From: Oscillatoria sp. SIO1A7
GTDB lineage: Bacteria; Cyanobacteriota; Cyanobacteriia; Cyanobacteriales; Laspinemataceae
Length of the DNA: 50,754 nucleotides
Reading direction: 5' to 3'
NCBI GenBank assembly: GCA_010672965.1
Contig: JAAHFN010000051.1
Span: 1 to 50,754, forward strand
Part shown: one piece after another, positions 16,857 through 25,414 of the stretch
How the letters are laid out: every line of letters starts with the position of its first letter
How positions within the stretch are numbered: the stretch's first letter is position 1
Translations under genes and position numbers: made by a program
Notes under the pieces: model-generated
What the model was told of the DNA's origin: nothing
What the model saw: the letters and a program-made list of their open reading frames with translations, nothing else
Databases searched by the model: none

Positions 16857-17681
16857 TCAAAAGTATAATCTGACTCACGGAACGAGCATTTATAAATGTC
16901 CTAACTTATTTGCGTACTGCTATAAGAGATCTTTACACAAATGCTATTTCAGATTGTAGCAAATTGCCCACAAGGGCCACAAGGAAGTAACAAACAGCGT
17001 TTTGGGGCGAGGCTGCCGGATCGGGCGATCGCTCGGTGGGTTGCAAGCCTTGCGTAGGACGGGTAGGACGGGCGGAGCGCCTGTGCCTAGTGGACCTTCT
17101 GCCTGTAAGATTAGGCTATACAACAGTGCAGAGGGTGCAAAAAGTCCAGAAAGTTCAAAAAATTTCTACATTCAATGTTGTTTTTCGAGCCAAACGGTGC
17201 TAAGATACGTTTATAGCTCCTTAGAGGGGGCAAAAAATAAGGACCGCAGTTAACCGCGACCCTTTTAAAACGACAAAAAGTAAACTCTAGTGAGGAGGTT
17301 TTTTCACTCAAAGGATTTTCTCCCTCAAAAAAACCCGGCTGCTAAAGCTGGAGTCCTTGGACTTGGGGCAACAAGTCCAAGGACTCCAATAGCTAGCCGG
17401 GGAGGGAAGATAGCCACCCATTCCCGCTGACAATTCCTAAGATTGCAGCAGCGGGTGGGTTTCCTTTGGGAAAAGTTCAAGCTAGTTTTGATAGCAATAC
17501 GAGCGATCGCCCAACGCCTAGAGCGATTCGCAGAGGACGTATTTGCTCTAGCTTGTATTTTGGCAAGGACCTCCTTGCCTTTTCTTATTCTACAACGACT
17601 GGCTTTGTTTTGCACGCGATCGCGCTGTCTGGCCGACGGAGCCGAGGCAGGAGCGATCGTAGCAGCTTTTAGTGGCTGGCC
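16857..17681. other. Intergenic region with hairpins, no gene recognised
   Basis: About 825 bp. A block at 16857-16924 (AAGTCAAAAGTATAATCTGA ... TTATTTGCGTA) recurs in inverse orientation at about 34160-34235. A GTAGGACGGG motif appears at 17055-17076 as a partial hairpin copy. The strong hairpin at 17335-17402 is listed separately. Frames through 17325-17680 on both strands have no recognisable protein. Confidence 0.5.
17335..17402. repeat. Long two-tier hairpin, GGAGTCCTTGGACTT arms
   Basis: The inner arms GGAGTCCTTGGACTT (17350-17364) and AAGTCCAAGGACTCC (17373-17387) match perfectly over 15 bp around an 8-base loop. Outside them CCGGCT and AGCCGG pair as well. Each inner arm also contains the quasi-palindrome AGTCCTTGGACT. 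It is downstream of the NACHT gene on the minus strand, about 280 bp past its stop, so it is more likely a dispersed repeat than that gene's terminator. Confidence 0.6.
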
Positions 17682-19712
17682 TCAGCGTGCCTCGTAGCGC
17701 TTTGCGAAATGTTCCTGTAGCAGTCGGTGCAGGAAGCGATAGCCCCCTCCCACCCGCTGCATTAATAGGCGATCGGTGGCATAGTCCAAGAATTTGGCAT
17801 AGTTCCAGGGGGCGTATCCGTTCCACCACAAAACTAAGCGCAGGGCGAAGTGTTCTATAAAAGCGCTGCTCTGGGCGATGCCGAAAATTAGTGCTAAGCC
17901 GAGGCCACCAATGAGGGGCAAGAACCAGTCGAAATCCTGTCCCTGACTTTTCCAAAGAACGTACAAAAGAACAACGCTGGGAAGGTAAAACACCATCGAG
18001 AAGGGCACGATGTTAATAAAAGATTGCCTTATGCCCTGATTGGGAATTGTTTTATTTTCTATTTCAGCTCCCACAAAACCTCCAGTCAAACCGTAGATTA
18101 TGCCGTAGATTATACCGTAAATTATACCGTAAATTACACCGTAAATTAAATAATAAATAAGCTTTTTATTTCCGTCTATTGCTCCCACAATGTTTCCATA
18201 AATTGCCCCTACAATAGTCCCATAAATTGCCCCTCCAATTATACCGTAAAGTAGCTCTATTCTGGCCTTTTTCATGCTCCATTGCAGCGTTTCAGCAGTT
18301 TTTATCCTGACCTTGTTAAGCCCTTCATTTAGCGCTACACTAATACCGTAAATTATTCCTATAATGATTCCGTGAAAAAGCCATATTATACCGTAATTAA
18401 GACCTTCAATTAGCCTGTAAATAAGCGCTAAAATTACGCCATAAATCAGCGACGTGATTAGACCATAAATAAGACCGTAAATTACCTTTTGGAGCTTAGC
18501 TATCAACCAAAATGGATGCAATTTTTCTATAAAAAATTCTGTTTCATTGTCCTGGGTTAGCTTATTTGCTAGCCAGCTCAGCCAGCAGTGCATCTGCTTT
18601 GGGTATGTTTTATTTTGTTTTGGTAGCTGGTTATCAATATAAGCATCAAACAAGTAGTTCAGTCTTTTGGTTGAAGATTCTAGCTGCTGCCAATGCTGAA
18701 AATCCAACTTGCCCCGAGCGACTACCATAATGTTTAGCATCAGGGGAATCTTTCCCAGTTCTAGCAAGTCCGGCTCGACTGCAAGTAATTGCCAAAGTGA
18801 CTCCCCCTGGCTTCCCACGACATAATCCCGAATCTGCTCTAGCCTTAAGGGATGCAAAACAATTGAACTCCTTAGCCCCAATTGCAAGGCATAGTGCTGG
18901 TATTCTTCAGTCCGGCTGCAAACGACCAAATCGCTAGGCCATTGCTCCAAAAATTGATTAATTCGATTGACGCAGGACTCTTGGCGATCGCTCGCTAGCT
19001 CGTCCAATCCATCCAGCAGGGGCAAAATGCGAACCTCCTCAACGAGCCCCCGACCTATATCTATTCGCACGCCATATTTCGGTTTGAGCGCCTCCGCCAT
19101 CCAAGCGGGAATACTCTGCTTGTCGTCTTTCCAGGATGACAAATTCAACAAAACCGGGACGGGCAAAGAGGAATTTTCTCTAGCCCTAGCAACTAAAACC
19201 TTGGCCAGTTCCAGCAGAGTGGTGGTTTTGCCGGAACCGGGCGCGCCGAGTATCAGCAACTGACCGTTTATGTCAGAGCGATCGAAAATACTTTCTATCT
19301 TCGTACCGTTGGGCAATTGTTCGCGATCGCCCTTACCAGTTTTCAGCTCCATATCCCAGGGCGTTCGTATCTGCTTCGGGTCTTGCTCCTTGTCCAGCTC
19401 GATGTAGATTCGATTGTGCAGAGATTGGTTGAGCCTGGATTCGACCTCGCTGCCGACTGCTTTTAATAGGAGTTGTTCTAGGCGATCGCGCGTCTTTGCA
19501 GGAGAATCGCGTTTTTCCCGGGCGGGGGCGGGATTGATGATAACATCCCGTCCAGCTTTGACATTACTAAAGTTAGATACCGTACCGCTGATATCCCTAC
19601 CAGCAGATCCCTGACCGACCACGCCGCTAGCATCCCGACCGGCTACAATTCCGTCGGTTACGTCTCCCGTACTTGCGCTGTTACTTTCGTTGTTCGTTTC
19701 GTCGTTCGTCAT
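17682..19712 (-). CDS. NACHT-domain STAND NTPase with N-terminal GRD repeats and a membrane-like C-terminal half
   Basis: 676 residues. STAND NTPases act as switches that oligomerise on sensing a cue, often in antiviral or cell-death systems. Order: residues ~15-57 hold three pseudo-repeats, AGRDASGVV, AGRDISGTV and AGRDVIIN; Walker A GAPGSGKT (146-153); Walker B ILPLLDGLDEL (219-229); CSRTEE sensor (255-260). From about residue 400 come many Y-G-x-I-Y-G hydrophobic segments. The end, RFLHRLLQEHFA, is typical of cyanobacterial NACHT proteins. The gene before it (31 bp gap, same strand) encodes the same N-terminal motif, so the two are probably an operon whose proteins meet through it. Sensor ligand and effector are unknown. 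The YG segments may be membrane-spanning or a repeat-rich sensor. Confidence 0.88.
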   Translation of the reverse strand: MTNDETNNESNSASTGDVTDGIVAGRDASGVVGQGSAGRDISGTVSNFSNVKAGRDVIINPAPAREKRDSPAKTRDRLEQLLLKAVGSEVESRLNQSLHNRIYIELDKEQDPKQIRTPWDMELKTGKGDREQLPNGTKIESIFDRSDINGQLLILGAPGSGKTTTLLELAKVLVARARENSSLPVPVLLNLSSWKDDKQSIPAWMAEALKPKYGVRIDIGRGLVEEVRILPLLDGLDELASDRQESCVNRINQFLEQWPSDLVVCSRTEEYQHYALQLGLRSSIVLHPLRLEQIRDYVVGSQGESLWQLLAVEPDLLELGKIPLMLNIMVVARGKLDFQHWQQLESSTKRLNYLFDAYIDNQLPKQNKTYPKQMHCWLSWLANKLTQDNETEFFIEKLHPFWLIAKLQKVIYGLIYGLITSLIYGVILALIYRLIEGLNYGIIWLFHGIIIGIIYGISVALNEGLNKVRIKTAETLQWSMKKARIELLYGIIGGAIYGTIVGAIYGNIVGAIDGNKKLIYYLIYGVIYGIIYGIIYGIIYGLTGGFVGAEIENKTIPNQGIRQSFINIVPFSMVFYLPSVVLLYVLWKSQGQDFDWFLPLIGGLGLALIFGIAQSSAFIEHFALRLVLWWNGYAPWNYAKFLDYATDRLLMQRVGGGYRFLHRLLQEHFAKRYEAR

Positions 19713-19743
19713 CTCTATACCCCGCTTGGGATTCGAGCGGTGA

Positions 19744-20175
19744 TTACAAACCGAAAAACTCGCCTATAACTGGTAAGACCTGCTTGCTCGTCTCCACCAG
19801 TTTGGCCAGGGCTGGCAGTCCGGCAAATATCCCCGTCAGCATTTGCATCGCTTGCTTGGCCTTTTTTTTCATGCCGCCATCACTAGGATTTTTGCCCGCT
19901 TCTGCCAGCTTGTTTAGTTGTTCGATCGCAGTCTCCTTATCGTCTTCGTCCAGAGCCGGCTCGGAAGCTATCGCCTCTTGCAGTTGGGTCAATAGCTCTT
20001 TGATTCCCGGGCGATCGGGCTCCGGGGAATCGGGCAATTGGCCGATCGCCACGGATACCGTACCGCTGATATCTCTGCCCGCCGCACCTTGACCCGCTAC
20101 GCCCCTGGCATCCCGACCGCCTATTATGCCACCGGTTACGTTTCCCGTGCTTGCCTTGTTACTCTCGTTGGTCAT
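19744..20175 (-). CDS. Small NACHT-partner protein with shared GRD-repeat N-terminus
   Basis: 143 residues. Residues 10-40 (TGNVTGGIIGGRDARGVAGQ followed by GAAGRDISGTV) closely match residues 15-45 of the NACHT protein encoded 31 bp downstream. After a proline/acid linker, residues ~56-95 form a charged helical segment (ELLTQLQEAI, ETAIEQLNKLAEAG), then a lysine patch (GMKKKAKQAM) and a hydrophobic C-terminus (LTGIFAGLPALAKLVE, VLPVIGEFFGL). The C-terminal part could insert in a membrane, which suggests an effector; this is inference. Similar small proteins occur beside cyanobacterial NACHT genes, but I cannot give a family name with certainty. It is the first gene of the operon. Confidence 0.78.
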   Translation of the reverse strand: MTNESNKASTGNVTGGIIGGRDARGVAGQGAAGRDISGTVSVAIGQLPDSPEPDRPGIKELLTQLQEAIASEPALDEDDKETAIEQLNKLAEAGKNPSDGGMKKKAKQAMQMLTGIFAGLPALAKLVETSKQVLPVIGEFFGL

Positions 20176-20965
20176 AGTTAAATGTCCTTTAATTTGCGGA
20201 TTTTAAATAAAAATCTCGGTACTTCTCTCCCTTGTATCCAGCAGTCCCGCAAGCATATTAATTATAATGCCTCTAGCCAAGCTCGATCGGGACGTAACGC
20301 ATGCCAGGAAAGCCAATACCACTCTCTTGGGGTCAACGGCCGTTGACCCCAACCACATATAGATTTAATGCGTAAGTCCTTATAACTTTTTGGCTATTTG
20401 AGAATTTGCATCGCTGAATATTTAGGTAAAACTGTTTGGAGATTATCGGATTCTTCCTGTAATAGACCATCGAGAGCGATCGCATAATTTTCGCTACAAC
20501 CCGAACGGTCGGCCAACGCGGGAACGCCGGCCTCTTTAAGCCCTGCCGGTGCAGCAACCACTCTTGGGAAGTCGGGCATTGGGCCTCCCCTTCTCTGGAA
20601 AATCTGGGTATGGATTATTTTTAATATAAGATCGTATTGTCCTTATTCCTTCTAAGTAAACGGTTTCAAGTATCTAATACTTTATTGCAAGTTGCTGAAA
20701 CAGCTAAAAACAACAAGATATTACTTGATTTATATTATATAAACACAAATAATTAAATATATTTAAAAGGTTACTCTAAAATTTTGTTTAGTTTAAATAG
20801 ACATATAAAGTATCTATACTACATATTATTATTGATTTTGTCAGCTTTTGATAAAGCAAAACAAGCCTTGGGTTATAAAAATGAGGTTTTTGGCTTTTGT
20901 CTATTAAAGCTATCTTATGCTATAAAAAAAATAGTTTATCCTATATCTGTATTTTGTGAAAAACA
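20176..20965. other. Intergenic region with a 26-bp perfect palindrome
   Basis: About 790 bp between divergent genes. The palindrome is listed separately. A minus-strand frame at 20394-20579 (61 residues, starting MPDFPRVVAAPAGLKEAG) has protein-like composition but no family I recognise and could be a fragment. From about 20640 to 20965 the DNA turns strongly AT-rich, with no HIP1 site, unlike the surroundings, and may contain the promoter of the ferritin-like gene. Confidence 0.45.
20327..20352. repeat. 26-bp perfect palindrome without loop
   Basis: TTGGGGTCAACGG is followed directly by its exact reverse complement CCGTTGACCCCAA. It lies about 150 bp upstream of the start of the NACHT operon's first gene. 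Such loopless palindromes are suited to binding a dimeric regulator, though a dispersed repeat is also possible. No second copy is seen in the window. Confidence 0.6.
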
Positions 20966-21451
20966 ATGGCAGCATTTGACTTTCCTCCAGTATATCCTGA
21001 TTGCATAAATGAATTTTACAGTACCGAAGTTGCAGGTGAAGCTTGGGCCCTCGGGCTCTTAAAGGTGGCCAAGAACGATATCGATCGATATCATTTTGGT
21101 ACCTTTCTCCAGTTAGAAACAGAAAACAAAGCGCACCTTGGTCTTTTACTTTATAAATACAATCTCTATGCCTCGCTTTCAGAGGACGAAAATTTGAACG
21201 AGGAGGTTGACAAATCAGTTGACCAGTACCAAGACTCGGATAGCTTACGGGAGTTTGCCAGTTCGCAAGAGGAGTTCATAGAAAAATACCTTGACCGATT
21301 CCAGGAGATACAGAAAATTACTCCAGAAGAAGATCTAGAAATCGTCGATCGTATGGTGAAACACGAAGAAGCGATTCTGTATTGGGTCGAAACCCTGTCG
21401 CTGGAGAAGATAATCGACCTGTTGGCAAACCCACTACCAGAGCAACCTTAG
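20966..21451 (+). CDS. Ferritin-like helical protein, function unknown
   Basis: 161 residues, all-helical by composition. Four helices carry spaced acidic/His positions: EVAGEAWALGLL (residues ~21-32), QLETENKAHLGLLLYKY (~49-65), QEEFIEKYLDRFQEI and DRMVKHEEAILYWVE (~126-140). The ETENKAH and KHEEA pairs resemble the ExxH-type iron ligands of ferritin-like/rubrerythrin-like proteins, so a di-iron helical bundle is plausible but not certain. The start is the ATG at 20966. It stands alone, with an AT-rich upstream region and an AGGACTTACGC element just after the stop. Confidence 0.6.
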   Translation: MAAFDFPPVYPDCINEFYSTEVAGEAWALGLLKVAKNDIDRYHFGTFLQLETENKAHLGLLLYKYNLYASLSEDENLNEEVDKSVDQYQDSDSLREFASSQEEFIEKYLDRFQEIQKITPEEDLEIVDRMVKHEEAILYWVETLSLEKIIDLLANPLPEQP

Positions 21452-21464
21452 AGGAATCTTTATC

Positions 21465-21557
21465 AGAACTTACGCATTGCCCCTGTATCTGGTAGGGGCG
21501 AGAGCGCGAAATCGCCCCTACATTTAGGTTTGCATCTCTATAATTTGCGTAAGTCCT
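21465..21557. repeat. Inverted-repeat element, AGGACTTACGC family (copy 2)
   Basis: 93 bp with ends AGAACTTACGC and GCGTAAGTCCT. The interior GCATTGCCCCTGTATCTGGT...GCGCGAAATCGCCCCTACA is nearly the same as in the copy at 28580-28670, so those two are the youngest pair. Confidence 0.8.
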
Positions 21558-22245
21558 ATTTATGTTTGCGCAAGGAAGGTTGGCCATTGGCAGAAGAATC
21601 GGCCTGCTGCTATAGTTCTTCTTTGCTGCTTCAACGCTTAAACCAGAAGAGGCGGCGCTCTGCGCGCCTCTTCTGGTTTAGGAGACTTCTGGGAAAGAAA
21701 GTACCCACCCCCAACCCCCTCCCGAGAGGGGGCAGAAGCTCCAATCCATAAGGTACTTTTATTACCAGAAATCACCTTAAAGGAAAATCTGTAGGTGGGC
21801 ACTGCCAGCCCTTTCAACGCGGACCCTAAATCCAGAAGAGCCGTTTAACAAGGGGGATTTAGGATTGCACCAGCCGGAGAGGCTCATAGGGATTCTCAAG
21901 GGCAAAGGCGCAAAGGAGCGATCGCCCCAACGAACCAACGGGAATACCTAAAACCCAGACAGAGAAAAATTTCTGTCTTATCTAATGCCTGTCTCAGGGA
22001 AAACTCAGCTCCTTTGGACTTGATAATGGCTATGATAAGACGAATGCCAAAAAGCAAGCCTGGGGTGTGGGGTGTGGGGTGTGGGGTGTAGGGAACTGTG
22101 GCAAGTGTGGGAACTGTGGGAAGAAGGCGCAGAATATTATCCTCCCCCCTGTCCCCCCTCTCCCCACCCTCCCCAATCTCTCTTTCCCTACACCCTAGGC
22201 AAACCCCTTCTGGTCTCAGTCCGGTTAATCCTTGAAATAAATGCT
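21558..22245. other. Intergenic repeat region
   Basis: No gene is seen. A perfect 16-bp inverted repeat, TAAACCAGAAGAGGCG (21639-21654) and its complement (21665-21680), flanks a 10-base GC-rich loop. A CCCACCCCCAACCCCCTCCCGAGAGGGGG repeat follows at about 21703-21732 (related to 10790-10826), then GGGGTGTGG tandem units at 22060-22090 and CCCCTCTCCCC-type repeats to 22195. The lipoprotein gene starts right after. Confidence 0.6.
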
Positions 22246-22698
22246 ATGAAAGTAAAATACTTTGCTACCTTAACTGCTGCCTCAATTTTGTCTCTGGGAC
22301 TGGTAGTTGGCTGTTCCCAGAACCCCTGCGCGAGCAAGCCAGGGAGCAGTCCGAGCAGTCCCAGCACTACCGAACAGTCAAATCCCTGCGCGAGTAAGTC
22401 AAATCCTTGTGCGAGCAAATCAAACCCCTGCGCGAGCAAATCAAATCCTTGTGCGAGCAAATCAAACCCTTGCGCGAGTAAGTCAAATCCCTGCGCTAGC
22501 AAATCAAACCCTTGTGCGAGCAAATCAAACCCTTGCGCGAGTAAGTCAAATCCCTGCGCTAGCAAATCAAACCCTTGCGCGAGTAAGTCAAATCCCTGCG
22601 CTAGCAAATCAAACCCTTGTGCGAGTAAGTCAAATCCCTGCGCGAGTAAGTCAAATCCCTGCGCGAGCAAATCAAATCCCTGCGCGAGCAAAAAGTAA
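22246..22698 (+). CDS. Lipoprotein with fifteen SNPCASK heptapeptide repeats
   Basis: 150 residues from ATG 22246; the frame is open further upstream only through tandem-repeat DNA. MKVKYFATLTAASILSLGLV is a lipoprotein signal peptide with lipobox VVGC, so the mature protein starts at the cysteine and is anchored to a membrane. After a short Ser/Pro linker, SNPCASK repeats exactly 15 times to a final lysine. The repeats give one Cys and one Lys every seven residues, so the tail is strongly basic and thiol-rich; metal binding or redox cross-linking is possible. Relatives with NPC repeats exist in cyanobacteria, function unknown. The 21-bp unit is stop-free in several frames, so overlapping frames here are artefacts. 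Confidence 0.8.
   Translation: MKVKYFATLTAASILSLGLVVGCSQNPCASKPGSSPSSPSTTEQSNPCASKSNPCASKSNPCASKSNPCASKSNPCASKSNPCASKSNPCASKSNPCASKSNPCASKSNPCASKSNPCASKSNPCASKSNPCASKSNPCASKSNPCASKK
22378..22692 (+). repeat. 15 x 21-bp tandem repeat in the lipoprotein gene
   Basis: 315 bp, exactly fifteen 21-bp units. Units differ only at synonymous positions (TGC/TGT, GCG/GCT, AGT/AGC, AAG/AAA, CCC/CCT). The pattern of synonymous variants itself repeats over two to three units, so the array grew by duplication of 42-63-bp blocks while selection kept the peptide. Confidence 0.95.
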
Positions 22699-22923
22699 GA
22701 AGTGAGCCTCTGGGGCGATCGCAGTCAGCAAAAAATAAGCGACCGCATGGTATGGCTGCAATAATTTTCAAGGCCATCGGGATTGCTGGACTAGCCGATC
22801 GGATCTAGGGTTCGGAGCCAGCATGGGAAAGATAGTGGAAATTTCCCTAATATTCGGGTAATAGCGCGAAAAAAAGCCAAAAACATGGCTGGGTAGCATA
22901 TTAATCTGGCAGAAAAAGCGATC

Positions 22924-25203
22924 GTGAGCATTCAATTAGGACGGGATATTTGCAGCAATCCAATTCTCGCTCTGGAGCGGGAATGGTTAATTGCTAATGG
23001 AATCGGCGGCTATGGGTCGGGGACTATCGCCGGGATACTGACTCGTCGGTATCACGGCTTGCTAGTTGCCGCCCTCAAGCCGCCTCTAGAGCGGACTCTG
23101 CTATTAACGAAGCTGGAGGAAACCGTTAGTTGCGAGGAACGCCTATATCCTCTATATGCCAACCAATGGGCAGACGGCACTATAGAAGCCGATGGCTTAG
23201 AGCAGATGGAAAGCTTTCATCTAGAAGGCTCGATTCCCGTATGGCATTTTGCTATTGCCGATGCTCTTTTGGAGAAACGAGTTTGGATGCAGCAGGGTGC
23301 AAATACTACTTATATTCGCTACAAGCTTCTGCGATCGACCCAGCCGATTTCCCTAAGTCTCAAAGCTTTAGTCAACTATCGGAATCACCATCACCTGCGC
23401 CGAGCCGATAGGCAGCCGGAAGTTGTGCCGATAGAAAGAGGGGTTAGCATCGAGAACTCATTATATATGTTCGCCTCTGGGGCAGAGATAGAACTGGCGC
23501 AGGAATGGTATTACAACTTTGCACTAGGAAAAGAAAGCGATCGCGGTCTGGATAGCTGCGAGGATCACTTCCACGCCGTCACCTTCCGCTGCGAACTGCA
23601 ACTGGGAGAATCTATAACTATAGTTGCCAGCACCGACCCCAGTCCCAACTTAGACGGACGCAAAGCATTAAAAGCACGCCAAGCTTACGAGCGAAAGCTA
23701 GTCGAGCTAGCTCGCAAAAATAAAACTGCAAAAAAACAAAAACATTACCGTCTGTCTCCCAAGGCACCGGATTGGGCAGATAGCCTGGTTCTGGCAGCCG
23801 ACCAATTTATAGTCAACCGCTCTTTAGCCGGTGCATCTGTTTCTGATTCATCTGATTCTTCTCTTGATGCCTCTGCCTTCGATAGGTTCAAAATTGGCAA
23901 AAAGAAAAAAAGCGATTCATCCCGAGAGGGGAAAAGCGCTCTAGAGGGAAAAACCATAATTGCCGGATATCCTTGGTTTAGCGACTGGGGGCGAGACACG
24001 ATGATTAGCCTCCCGGGTCTGACCCTATGTACGGGACGATCGCAAATTGCCAGAACTATTTTGGAAACCTTTGCCCGCTATGTAGATAAAGGTATGTTGC
24101 CCAATGCTTTTCCCGAAGCTGGGGAGACGCCGCACTACAATACAGTGGATGCAACTCTGTGGTATTTCGAGGCAATTCGCGCTTACTACGAGGCAACTGG
24201 CGATCGCAAATTAGTGCGCAAACTATGGCCAATTTTGGTAGATATTATCGACTGGCACGAACGCGGCACCCGCTACCAGATTCATATGGATCCTGAAGAT
24301 GGCTTGATTTACGCCGGGGAACCGGGAGTGCAGCTAACCTGGATGGATGCCAAAGTGGGGGACTGGGTAGTGACGCCTCGCACCGGCAAGGCCGTGGAAA
24401 TTAATGCCCTTTGGTACAATGCCCTGCAAATTATGGTTGAGTTTGCCGGTCTATTGCGCCAGAACAATTATCCGACAAAGGCGCTTCGCGAACGCTATCG
24501 AAAAATGGCCGAGCGGGCTAAGGCTGGGTTTGCTCGTTTCTGGAATGCCGAGGCTGGCTATTGCTACGACGTTATAGATATTCCTATAGATAATAGTTCT
24601 ATCAATAGCGAGATAGATAGTTCTATCAATAGCGGGATAGATAGCAGCATAGAGAACTCTATAGATAACGCCATAGATAATAGTGCAGATAGTAGCGCTA
24701 TAGATAAGCCAATAAACGAGCCAATAGATAAGCCAACAAATAACGGCGATCGCTGCGATGCAACCCTACGACCAAATCAAATTTTTGCCGTATCTTTGCC
24801 CCATAGTCCGTTAACTCGGAAACAGCAGCAAGGAGTTGTGGATGCTTGCGCCCGAAAGCTTCTTACTTCCCACGGCTTGCGCAGCCTCAGCCCCGACAAT
24901 CCTAAATATCAAGGTCATTATGGAGGAGAAATAATTCAGCGAGACGGAGGCTATCATCAGGGAACGGTTTGGGGTTGGCTGCTCGGTCCGTTTGTCTTAG
25001 CTCATTTGCGAGTTTATCAAGACCCAATCCAAGCGCAACTATTTTTAGAGCCAATGGTTCGCCATCTTCTCGCTGGCGGGGTGGGCAGCCTCAGCGAAAT
25101 TTTTGACGGCGACGCCCCCATGACTCCTAGAGGATGTATCGCCCAGGCTTGGACTGTAGCGGAACTGCTGCGATCGACAACTTATTTAAAAACAAGGGTG
25201 TAG
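22924..25203 (+). CDS. Glycogen debranching enzyme, archaeal/bacterial amylo-alpha-1,6-glucosidase type
   Basis: 759 residues, starting at GTG 22924. The N-terminal domain (EWLIANGIGGYGSGT, LTRRYHGLL) is the glycogen-debranching N domain. The C-terminal (alpha/alpha)6 barrel holds YPWFSDWGRDTMISLPG, NAFPEAGETPHYNTVDATLW and GVQLTWMDAKVGDWVVTPR, with the acidic residues expected for the catalytic pair, and ends with YHQGTVWGWLLGP. It removes alpha-1,6 branches from glycogen. An unusual insert at residues ~555-610 is a low-complexity run of Ile-Asp-Asn-Ser units encoded by ATAGATA-type tandem DNA; a second Ser/Asp-rich insert is near residues 303-345. Both probably loop out. Translation runs straight into a repeat array after the stop. 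Confidence 0.93.
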   Translation: MSIQLGRDICSNPILALEREWLIANGIGGYGSGTIAGILTRRYHGLLVAALKPPLERTLLLTKLEETVSCEERLYPLYANQWADGTIEADGLEQMESFHLEGSIPVWHFAIADALLEKRVWMQQGANTTYIRYKLLRSTQPISLSLKALVNYRNHHHLRRADRQPEVVPIERGVSIENSLYMFASGAEIELAQEWYYNFALGKESDRGLDSCEDHFHAVTFRCELQLGESITIVASTDPSPNLDGRKALKARQAYERKLVELARKNKTAKKQKHYRLSPKAPDWADSLVLAADQFIVNRSLAGASVSDSSDSSLDASAFDRFKIGKKKKSDSSREGKSALEGKTIIAGYPWFSDWGRDTMISLPGLTLCTGRSQIARTILETFARYVDKGMLPNAFPEAGETPHYNTVDATLWYFEAIRAYYEATGDRKLVRKLWPILVDIIDWHERGTRYQIHMDPEDGLIYAGEPGVQLTWMDAKVGDWVVTPRTGKAVEINALWYNALQIMVEFAGLLRQNNYPTKALRERYRKMAERAKAGFARFWNAEAGYCYDVIDIPIDNSSINSEIDSSINSGIDSSIENSIDNAIDNSADSSAIDKPINEPIDKPTNNGDRCDATLRPNQIFAVSLPHSPLTRKQQQGVVDACARKLLTSHGLRSLSPDNPKYQGHYGGEIIQRDGGYHQGTVWGWLLGPFVLAHLRVYQDPIQAQLFLEPMVRHLLAGGVGSLSEIFDGDAPMTPRGCIAQAWTVAELLRSTTYLKTRV
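24587..24745 (+). repeat. ATAGATA/ATCAATAGCG-type tandem repeat inside the debranching enzyme gene
   Basis: About 160 bp of imperfect units such as ATAGATAGTTCTATCAATAG are read in frame as IDSSIN/IDNAIDN repeats. Family members elsewhere lack such a stretch, to my knowledge. It shows that the short tandem repeats of this genome also expand within coding frames. Confidence 0.75.
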
Positions 25204-25388
25204 GGTATGGGGTGTGGGGTGTGGGGAAGTGTGGGAAGTGTGGGAGGTGTGGGAAGTGTGGGAAGTATGTATGGGAAAAAGGCGCAGAATATTCTCCTCC
25301 CCATCTTCCCCCTCTCCCCACCCTCCCCCATCTCTCTTTCCCTACACCCTACACCCCACACCCTACACCCCACGCCCTACACCCCAAT
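25197..25388. repeat. Heptamer tandem-repeat array (GGGTGTG / CCCTACAC)
   Basis: Starting two codons before the debranching enzyme stop, the spacer is GGGTGTGGGGTGTG and GTGGGAAGT units, then a pyrimidine half (CCCTACACCCCACACC) that is largely the reverse complement of the first half. The whole may fold into one long hairpin. It fills the 211-bp gap to the TVP38-family gene. Similar arrays are at about 22060-22200 and 32979-33095. Confidence 0.8.
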
Positions 25389-25414
25389 CACGAGGAATTA
25401 TATAGAGGTGAATT

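Noticed and set aside
17325-17955. Frames between the hairpin and the NACHT gene end
   Set aside because: Arginine/cysteine-rich shadow translations on both strands with no family marks.
22188-22691. Long minus-strand frame of LLAQGFD repeats opposite the lipoprotein gene
   Set aside because: The 21-bp repeat has no stop in this frame either, so the frame is open by chance. The plus-strand frame has a signal peptide, a lipobox and synonymous-only variation.
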